From positions 1 to 34,412 of the forward strand of contig CAMJJT010000024.1 in assembly GCA_946406195.1 (NCBI GenBank): a stretch of DNA of 34,412 bases, in the 5' to 3' direction. Below, in pieces: positions 29,273 through 34,412 of this stretch; position 1 is the stretch's first letter; the number at the start of each line of letters is the position of its first letter. The position numbers and the translations under genes were made by a program. This DNA is from an uncultured Bacteroidales bacterium. Lineage in GTDB: Bacteria; Bacteroidota; Bacteroidia; Bacteroidales; Paludibacteraceae. Under the pieces are notes generated by a model. That model ran no database searches. It was not told the origin of the DNA and worked only from the letters and a program-made list of their open reading frames with translations.

Positions 29273-30373
29273 TTATTGTTTTTTGCGGATTAGAATTCGT
29301 GAATAAGGACAGGAAGAAACACCATCTTTTGTAATTGCCAAATCTGTTCGTCCTCTATAATTTTTTTTAATACCAAGTGCTCCCGCCAGTTCTCCGGTTC
29401 CTATTCCAATTATCTCAAATTGTTCAGGACAATATTTATCCAAAAATGTTACAGGAACGCCCATAACTCCCTCGTAATCAGATGGAATAGCGTCAGAATA
29501 AGGAATGTCTATGGCATCATAATTGTCATAATGTATATATCCAATACCCTTAACTTCTTTATGTTTAGAATATTTGATATTTTCTGCTTCCGTCATTAAT
29601 TTATAAGGTTCATGGTGTCTTCCGTGCTCCAAATTTGTAAACCATCTTACGCCCTTTACCTTAATATAATGGATTCCACCATCATCAATTCTCCATCCTG
29701 CGGCTTCCAATGGATATTCAGCAGGAACTCTAAATTCCCTGTCTCCGCTGGAGATAGATGGGCCAAGCCACATTTTGTTATTTTGCATCAAAGGGAACAC
29801 TTCTTTATAGCAAGCATTGTTAATATTCCCAAGAATCAAAAATTGCTTGTTTGCTTCAAATATCCATGATATAAACTCTCTAAATAAAGAAAATGGAGGA
29901 TTTGTGATAATTATATCTGCTTCATCTCGAAGAGCGGTTACTTCTTTCGAACGAAAGTCACCTGTTCCCTCTAAATATTCCCATTGTAAATCATCTATAT
30001 CTATACGACCACTATTATTTATATCGCGATCAAGCACGAATATTTTACCATGAGAGCGTGTTTTGGCTTCATCATAATTAGGAGCCTCGGTCTCAAACAA
30101 GGTCGGCTCATTCCATTTTATCTGTTTGCTTTCAACAGCAAAAGATGTACTTATGAGTTTTTTAAGCCCATATAATTCAAAGTTTTCAGCAAAGAAGCGA
30201 GTGAAATTACTCCATTCAGGATCGTCACAAGGCAACAAAATAGTTTTACCCCGAAAGACATCGGGGTTATATTCGATATATGCGTTCACTTCTTTTTGAA
30301 TGTCCACATACTGAGTATAGAACTCATCTTTTTTTGCTGCGCGGGCTTGTCTTAAAGCATCACTTGTAGCCAT
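29273..30373 (-). CDS. EcoRI-family adenine methyltransferase
   Basis: 366 residues from ATG 30373 (MATSDALRQARAAKKDEFYT); longer versions would read through the hairpin element upstream and are unlikely. KKDEFYTQYVDIQKEV at 14-29 and LLPCDDPEWSNFTRFF at 46-61 are typical for EcoRI-type methylases, and the catalytic motif is NPPF at 158-161. The enzyme methylates adenine N6 with SAM. EcoRI methylase itself has 326 residues, so this one is slightly longer. The gene is clearly more AT-rich than the phage genes to the left, in favour of horizontal transfer. No EcoRI-type endonuclease follows; the DUF262-HNH gene takes that place. Confidence 0.82.
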   Translation of the reverse strand: MATSDALRQARAAKKDEFYTQYVDIQKEVNAYIEYNPDVFRGKTILLPCDDPEWSNFTRFFAENFELYGLKKLISTSFAVESKQIKWNEPTLFETEAPNYDEAKTRSHGKIFVLDRDINNSGRIDIDDLQWEYLEGTGDFRSKEVTALRDEADIIITNPPFSLFREFISWIFEANKQFLILGNINNACYKEVFPLMQNNKMWLGPSISSGDREFRVPAEYPLEAAGWRIDDGGIHYIKVKGVRWFTNLEHGRHHEPYKLMTEAENIKYSKHKEVKGIGYIHYDNYDAIDIPYSDAIPSDYEGVMGVPVTFLDKYCPEQFEIIGIGTGELAGALGIKKNYRGRTDLAITKDGVSSCPYSRILIRKKQ

Positions 30374-30433
30374 GGATTGATAGTTTGCGGCTATCCATCC
30401 ACAAGGCAGAAAAGAAAAGTGAGTATATCTACT

Positions 30434-30598
30434 CGCGTTCACGGGAGGTCCGGAAAGAAAACCCGCTCCAAACCATAGATACACTCACACAGAAAACTCT
30501 GTGCTAGTGGTTTGGATGGGAAGTTCCTTTACTTCCGTGAACTTGGCTTTTCTAATTCTGCGAAGAAATTAGTTTTCCGGACCTTTTTCTCGAACGCG
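30434..30598. ncRNA. Multi-branched hairpin element upstream of methylase
   Basis: Nested and successive inverted repeats: CGCGTTC (30434-30440) with GAACGCG (30592-30598); GGTCCGGAAA (30447-30456) with TTTCCGGACC (30574-30583); inside, TCCAAACC (30467-30474) with GGTTTGGA (30509-30516) around CACAGA-AAAC-TCTGTG (30488-30503); GGAAGT/ACTTCC (30519-30536); CTAATT/AATTAG (30552-30572). An alternative pair is GTTCACGG (30437) with CCGTGAAC (30535). This is a closing stem with three arms, similar in layout to a structured RNA or a folded mobile element. On plus it is followed by TTTTT. It stands between the KilA-N gene and the methylase; no promoter is obvious for a separate RNA. Confidence 0.55.
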
Positions 30599-30635
30599 AA
30601 TAATAGCCAATTTGTTAATATTTTATTTTATCGCG

Positions 30636-30692
30636 CAACGTCTTGCGCTCTTTATTTCTATATTTCTCACCGCTTTTTTACGCTGTCGGTGA
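30636..30692. repeat. Two further hairpins between KilA-N gene and folded element
   Basis: GCGCAA-CGTC-TTGCGC and CTCACCG...CGGTGAG lie just downstream of the KilA-N stop (minus sense). They may terminate or process the KilA-N transcript before the methylase. Confidence 0.45.
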
Positions 30693-30710
30693 GGTCAGAC
30701 CTGATTCTGT

Positions 30711-31532
30711 TTATGCTTTCAATATATGTTTGCTTTCGACGTTTTCCAACACGGTCATTTGCTGGATAGCAATCTGGTTGAGTTTCTGGAGGCGTTCTCC
30801 TTGTAGCAGACCTTCGTTGATGAAAACGGCATTCAGATTTTCCATGTTGCTCAAACAAATCAGCTGGTTAATCGTCGCGTAGTCGCGTATATTGCCTTTA
30901 TCCTCCAGATGAGCATCGCGCCATTCTTTAGCGGTCATTCCAAACAGCGCCACATTGAGCACATCAGCTTCGTTGGCATAGATAAGCGAACGATGGTAAG
31001 CATCAATCTCCTGCGGTATAAGGTGCTCTTTTATGGCATCTGTATGTATATGATAGTTAATCTTTGCCAATTCGCGCTTTGCCGACCAACCGAGTGCTTT
31101 TTGTTCTTCCTCTTTGAGGCGTTGGAATTCCTTAATCAAATAGAGTTCAAACTCAACAGAAACCCAACTGGCAAATTTAAAAGCAATATCGCGCTGCGCA
31201 TACGTACCGCCATAGCGCCCCGATTTAGCAATAATTCCGATTGCATTAGTGGCTTCTATCCAACGGCTGGGAGACAAAGTGAAAGCATTCAAACCGGCCT
31301 GACTTCTAAACCCCTCGAATTCGAGGGGGTTAAAATTAGGATTGTTTAAAGCCTCCCAAATACCAAGATATTCAATAGTATTCCTATTGCGCATCCAATT
31401 GCCCACAACGGCATTGGGATCTTCCGTATTCTTCTGCCTTGCAATATCCGTGATACAAATATAGTCCCACCCGTTCTGCGAAAAAGAGCGGATAGTTGTG
31501 TCCTTGACGATTATTTCTTTTTGCTTTGCCAT
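30711..31532 (-). CDS. KilA-N domain protein
   Basis: 273 residues from ATG 31532 (MAKQKEIIVKDTTIRSFSQN); the promoter box at 31550-31557 supports this start. The N-terminal 120 residues fit KilA-N: WDYICITDIARQKN, then VVGNWMRNRNTIEYLGIWE, NPNFNPLEF, SPSRWIEATNAIGI, and GRYGGTYAQRDIAFKFASWVS. KilA-N binds DNA and is found in phages and in many Bacteroidales chromosomes. The C-terminal half is helical and carries YRSLIYANEADVLNVALFGMTAKEWR. It precedes the methylase and nuclease genes in the same direction and may regulate or form part of that cassette. Confidence 0.82.
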   Translation of the reverse strand: MAKQKEIIVKDTTIRSFSQNGWDYICITDIARQKNTEDPNAVVGNWMRNRNTIEYLGIWEALNNPNFNPLEFEGFRSQAGLNAFTLSPSRWIEATNAIGIIAKSGRYGGTYAQRDIAFKFASWVSVEFELYLIKEFQRLKEEEQKALGWSAKRELAKINYHIHTDAIKEHLIPQEIDAYHRSLIYANEADVLNVALFGMTAKEWRDAHLEDKGNIRDYATINQLICLSNMENLNAVFINEGLLQGERLQKLNQIAIQQMTVLENVESKHILKA

Positions 31533-31549
31533 AAAATGATTTTGCGCTG

Positions 31550-31581
31550 CAAAGATACTACAAATTTTGCACATACGCAAA
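31550..31581 (-). promoter_or_regulatory. Promoter of KilA-N gene and perhaps the whole cassette
   Basis: On minus, TTTG (complement of 31578-31581) and TATCTTTG (complement of 31550-31557) are 20 nt apart. No other clear promoter was found upstream of the methylase. Confidence 0.58.
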
Positions 31582-31582
31582 T

Positions 31583-32256
31583 AAAAGTACCATTTTTATG
31601 CTTTTTCGTATTGTTCTAACGGATTGATGTCACAAAAATCATCAAAAAATAACGAACATATAATTGCAAAAGGGGCCCCGGAGTAAACCGAAGCCGAAGG
31701 CTGTTTGCTACGGGGGAAGCGTAGCATAATATGCAGCACCATACGAGCGCTGCGCGCGAAGTCGTGCAAGGATTAATGCAAGCGCGCGACACTTTTTTTA
31801 TAGCTTTTTGCAACTTGCTGATTATCAGCACCGCGAGTGGCACATAATTGTCGCGTTTTTTGAAACACCTCGTAAATCAGAAAACCTGCGTTTACCTGTA
31901 TAGCTATACCTATATCCCCTATATATAGAGGGACTCGGATTATCGAGAGATTGAATTTGTTATAAGACAAAAAACATTAAAAAACAGTATTGGATATCAG
32001 ATTTCAGAATTCAGAGTTCAGATGTTTGAGGAATTGAAAAATTGTTTTTTAGGTTTATTGCCGAAGGCGTTTGTACTCTGAAAGGAGTGTGAATTAGGGC
32101 GATAGGCAGAACGGGGAGCTCGCTCACCGGGCGGAATAGCGAACTAAGGCACATAAGCCCGATGGGCTACAAACGTCAAGGGGTTTTTAATGTTTTTGTC
32201 TAAACAACATCCGTTGGGGACCACATATTATTAACCAATTAAATCCTTTTTTTATT
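31583..32256. other. Gene-free stretch
   Basis: About 670 bp without a credible gene. Visible items are a 12-bp palindrome GTATAGCTATAC (31898-31909), a run of TTCAGA-type repeats near 32000-32020, and an AT-rich leader before the DUF3987 gene. I see no clear promoter or RNA gene. Confidence 0.5.
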
Positions 32257-33576
32257 ATGATTAAAAACTTACAAACTGTGATGGAAGCGGACCAGGATCT
32301 GCACATCGCCAAACACATTGAGCCGGAGAACCTGCCGGCAATGATTCAACCCGTTATGCACCTCGCACAATCGGACGCCGAGCGAGACATGCTCCTTCTC
32401 TCGCTCCTTACCGCCGCGGGCAGCTGTATGCCAAACCTCTATTTCCGTTACGGACTGACGGGCAAGAAGTACTATGCTAACCTCCAATGTTTCATCGTTG
32501 GCTCTGCCGCTTGCGGAAAGGGTATCGCCAACCTCGCTCTGGAACTCGTCAGCAAAGTGCACGAAACGGCTCCGCTGGTCATCGCCGGAGACTCCTCCTA
32601 CCCGGGATTCTACAAGCAGTTAGAACGTCAGAACGGCCGCGGTTATATCCACGAGAGCGAGGGATCGGTCATCACCGATGTATGGCGTTCCTCCGTTACG
32701 AACTACAACACCGCCCTCCGTAAAGCCGCGGAGCATGAACCGATCACGCGTAACCGCGCGAACAATAGTTCATCTATCGCGTGCCCACAGTTGTCTGTGC
32801 TGCTTACCGGTACGTTCAGCCAGTACAAAGCGCTCGTACCAAGTATCGAGAACGGCTATTTCTCGCGCCTCCTGACCCTTATCGTCAATGACCAACAGTC
32901 CTTCTCCAGCCGCTATGTAGAGCCCGCCAACGGCTCCCATACCGTCATGACCGTCGCTGCCGAACAACTCTACACCCTCTGCCAAACGCTCTTTAGCTCA
33001 CGTCCGGTGGAGTTCTCCCTCACGCCCGACCAACGCACCCGTCTTGGTCATCACTTGGAGACGGCGTATCCTGCGCTGATGCAGTTATTAGGCGATAACT
33101 TCCACTCCGTTGTGCTGCGTATGGCGGTGCATATCGAGCGCATCGCCATGATCCTCACGGCATTGAGGTCCTGTTCTCCGCGGTATTCCGCGGAGCAAGT
33201 ACCTTCGTCCATTAGCCCGGAATCTTATTCCGGTTCCTCCCTTCCCTTCAGGGAGGGGACGGGAGTAGGCCTCCTTTGTTCGGATGAGGATTATCAGACA
33301 GCCGAACTCATCGGCAACAAGCTTATCCTCCATATGGCGGCGGCTTATCGGATGATCAAAGGTGCTGAGCAACCCTCTGTCCCAAAGATTCAACCACTCG
33401 ACCAACGTGCTATGCTCCTCTCTCTCCTTCCTCCCGAGTTTGAGACGAAGACACTTTTGGAGGAAGCGAAGTCGCAAGGAGTACCTCGAAGTACTATCTT
33501 TAGATGGAATGAGTTTTGGCTCGAACAGGGACTCGTGAAGAAAATTCAGCATGGTCAATATAAAAAAGTATCATGA
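32257..33576 (+). CDS. DUF3987 protein with in-frame repeat insertion
   Basis: 439 residues. ANLQCFIVGSAACGKGIANL at about 71-90 has a P-loop-like GSAACGKG, and LSVLLTGTFSQYKALVPSIENGYFSR at about 178-203 matches the helicase-like core of DUF3987 proteins, common in Bacteroidales. The C-terminus (PRSTIFRWNEFWLEQGLVKKIQHGQYKK) is a wHTH. Between residues 307 and 346 the sequence (RSCSPRYSAEQVPSSISPES...) is of low complexity and is coded by three DNA hairpins, so it is probably a repeat that inserted without breaking the frame. Function is not settled; a replication-linked or mobile-element role is usual for the family. Confidence 0.75.
   Translation: MIKNLQTVMEADQDLHIAKHIEPENLPAMIQPVMHLAQSDAERDMLLLSLLTAAGSCMPNLYFRYGLTGKKYYANLQCFIVGSAACGKGIANLALELVSKVHETAPLVIAGDSSYPGFYKQLERQNGRGYIHESEGSVITDVWRSSVTNYNTALRKAAEHEPITRNRANNSSSIACPQLSVLLTGTFSQYKALVPSIENGYFSRLLTLIVNDQQSFSSRYVEPANGSHTVMTVAAEQLYTLCQTLFSSRPVEFSLTPDQRTRLGHHLETAYPALMQLLGDNFHSVVLRMAVHIERIAMILTALRSCSPRYSAEQVPSSISPESYSGSSLPFREGTGVGLLCSDEDYQTAELIGNKLILHMAAAYRMIKGAEQPSVPKIQPLDQRAMLLSLLPPEFETKTLLEEAKSQGVPRSTIFRWNEFWLEQGLVKKIQHGQYKKVS
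33176..33260. repeat. Three hairpin repeats inside the DUF3987 gene
   Basis: CTCCGCGG-TATT-CCGCGGAG (33176-33195), CCGGAAT-CTT-ATTCCGG (33217-33233) and CCCTTCCCT-TC-AGGGAGGGG (33239-33258, one G-U) follow each other. The third, with GACGGGAGTAGG behind it, looks like the dispersed G-rich repeats I know from Bacteroidota genomes (often read as LPFREG.G.G). Confidence 0.6.
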
Positions 33577-33625
33577 GACTTTGAGACTATGAGACTTTTC
33601 AAAGTCCCAAAGTCCCATAGTCTCA
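33574..33625 (+). terminator. Long hairpin starting at the DUF3987 stop codon
   Basis: TGAGACTTTGAGACTATGAG... (33574-33598) faces ...AAAGTCCCATAGTCTCA (33601-33625) and matches over 21 of 25 positions with a 2-nt loop. The arm itself is built of GAGACTTT-like units about 9 to 10 nt long. Terminator or dispersed repeat. The rest of 33626-33860 is AT-rich and shows no gene. Confidence 0.5.
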
Positions 33626-33860
33626 CTGCAAAAAATTACTCCGTTCATTACGCCCGAATTTGATTCGAACGCCCCAAAATCGTTAGTGATTCTTATATAT
33701 TCTTAGTCATCCGTTAACCATTACCGAGGGTATTACGGAGGCAAGCAAGAGGTGAGTAAGGAGTATGAACGAACTGTTGTAACGTTTTTCGCACAAAAAA
33801 ACATCATAACTCATTAATTAATTTTTAATTTTTAATTCTTATTTTTTAATTTCAATAATT

Positions 33861-34253
33861 ATGGCACACTATGTACCTTCTACCGGTTTTGAGAATTTCA
33901 CCGGTGCACTGAGCAAAAAGAAAATTCAAGGCGTTCATCACATGACTGTCACTCGCCGTAAAAAGGTCAAAGATCCGTTGACGGGCGAGGTGGTCGGTTT
34001 GGGTGCAAAGGAGATCTATGCGCAGGAACGCCGTGACTATAAGGAGAAGCCGTTGACGCCCAACGAGACCGTCCAGCGTTCCCGTTGGCGTGAAGCCTGC
34101 CGTGAAGCGCCTCTTATCTGCCGTGACAAGAATCATCCTCGTTTTATGGAGATGTACGAACGTTGGCGCGCACAACTGAGTTCCAACGAGCCTTGCAAGC
34201 AGTTCCCAAACTTCGTGAGAGCGGTGTTAGCAAGCGAAAAGAGTCCGAATTAA
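33861..34253 (+). CDS. Small basic conserved protein, unknown
   Basis: 130 residues (MAHYVPSTGFENFTGALSKK...). Basic N-terminal half with HHMTVTRRKKVKDPLTGEVV, helical C-terminal half with RSRWREACREAPLICRDKNHPRF. It may bind nucleic acid. I believe similar proteins are common in Bacteroidales, but no function is known to me. A terminator overlaps the stop region. Confidence 0.68.
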   Translation: MAHYVPSTGFENFTGALSKKKIQGVHHMTVTRRKKVKDPLTGEVVGLGAKEIYAQERRDYKEKPLTPNETVQRSRWREACREAPLICRDKNHPRFMEMYERWRAQLSSNEPCKQFPNFVRAVLASEKSPN

Positions 34254-34266
34254 CGGGCTCTTTTTT
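34241..34266 (+). terminator. Terminator of the 130-residue gene
   Basis: GAGTCCG (34241-34247) pairs with CGGGCTC (34254-34260, one G-U), followed by six T. The stop codon lies in the loop. Confidence 0.75.
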
Positions 34267-34321
34267 CGGTTTGGTTTCATACTTCGTTTGACAGAAAATA
34301 GTTGATTGACACGACATTAGC

Positions 34322-34367
34322 GCGCACAAAAAAAACATCCTCGAAAGAAGATGTCTTTTTTGTGCGC
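34322..34367. terminator. Inverted repeat and terminator at tRNA-Leu end
   Basis: GCGCACAAAAAAAACATC (34322-34339) faces GATGTCTTTTTTGTGCGC (34350-34367) with one mismatch. The core acts as a terminator for the minus tRNA gene; the outer part copies the last bases of the tRNA. Confidence 0.65.
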
Positions 34368-34412
34368 AGGATGAGACTCGAACTCACACGATCTTGCGAC
34401 CACTACCCCCTC
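34363..34412 (-). tRNA. tRNA-Leu (probably GAG anticodon), 3' part only
   Basis: On minus, the sequence starts GAGGGGGTAGTGGTCGCAAG, has a long variable arm, then GTGTGAGTTCGAGTCTCATC and the acceptor strand CCTGCGC with discriminator A. The long variable arm and the discriminator A fit tRNA-Leu; the GAG before GGGGTAG would be the anticodon. The 5' half lies outside the window. CCA is not encoded. Confidence 0.8.

Noticed and set aside
30434..30598. Retron RNA
   Set aside because: The fold is suggestive, but no reverse transcriptase is near. The neighbours are KilA-N protein and methylase.

Overview
The window looks like chromosome from a gut-type member of the Bacteroidales (phylum Bacteroidota). 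The grounds are promoter-like pairs TTTG-(18 to 20 nt)-TAnnTTTG in front of many operons, AT-rich leaders without Shine-Dalgarno sequences, a tRNA gene with no encoded CCA, and families such as DUF3987 and DUF4143 proteins that are common there. No taxon below the order can be read from the sequence.

About three quarters of the window (1 to roughly 25.1-25.35 kb) is a prophage or phage-derived element read mainly on the minus strand. From right to left it holds: a divergent switch (XRE repressor and a small secreted protein on plus, a Cro-like protein on minus, 23.7-24.9 kb); a tightly overlapping early operon of about 20 small genes, including a wHTH protein, an ASCH-domain protein, a Cys-rich protein and a Dam-type adenine methylase (18.1-23.9 kb); a 350-nt gene-free block with many hairpins (17.78-18.13 kb); a Toprim/SF3 primase-helicase and a glycosyltransferase-like gene ending in a terminator (13.57-17.3 kb); a late operon with ClpP-type protease-scaffold, major capsid protein and second structural protein (10.5-13.4 kb); an unusual insert of a phosphoribosyltransferase and a PLD-fold protein (8.7-10.5 kb); tail or connector candidates and a holin-like protein (6.5-8.3 kb); small genes (4.5-5.7 kb); and tail-fibre genes running off the left end (1-4.4 kb). 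No terminase, portal or integrase is visible; they may lie left of the window.

The right border of the element is an attachment-like block (24.95-25.39 kb). It has two degenerate tRNA 3' ends, each followed by a terminator, and three CGGCAC pairs with an 11-bp repeat distance. Beyond it lie a conserved unknown gene, a DUF4143 ATPase, an AT-rich cassette of KilA-N protein, EcoRI-type adenine methylase and DUF262-HNH nuclease (28.1-31.5 kb, probably a restriction-modification-like defence locus, with a strongly folded 165-nt element in its middle), a DUF3987 gene interrupted in frame by three hairpin repeats, a small conserved protein and part of a tRNA-Leu gene.

The least explained signals are these: a short plus-strand transcription unit (1060-1176) made of three hairpins with the same GAT-GCT-ATC core; (Gly-Ser)n tails on three different virion-type proteins; arrays of short direct repeats at helical spacing upstream of several phage promoters, each with its own sequence; the folded element inside the methylase/DUF262 cassette; and the folded block at 17.8-18.1 kb. 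No functions are proven here; everything rests on reading the sequence by eye.
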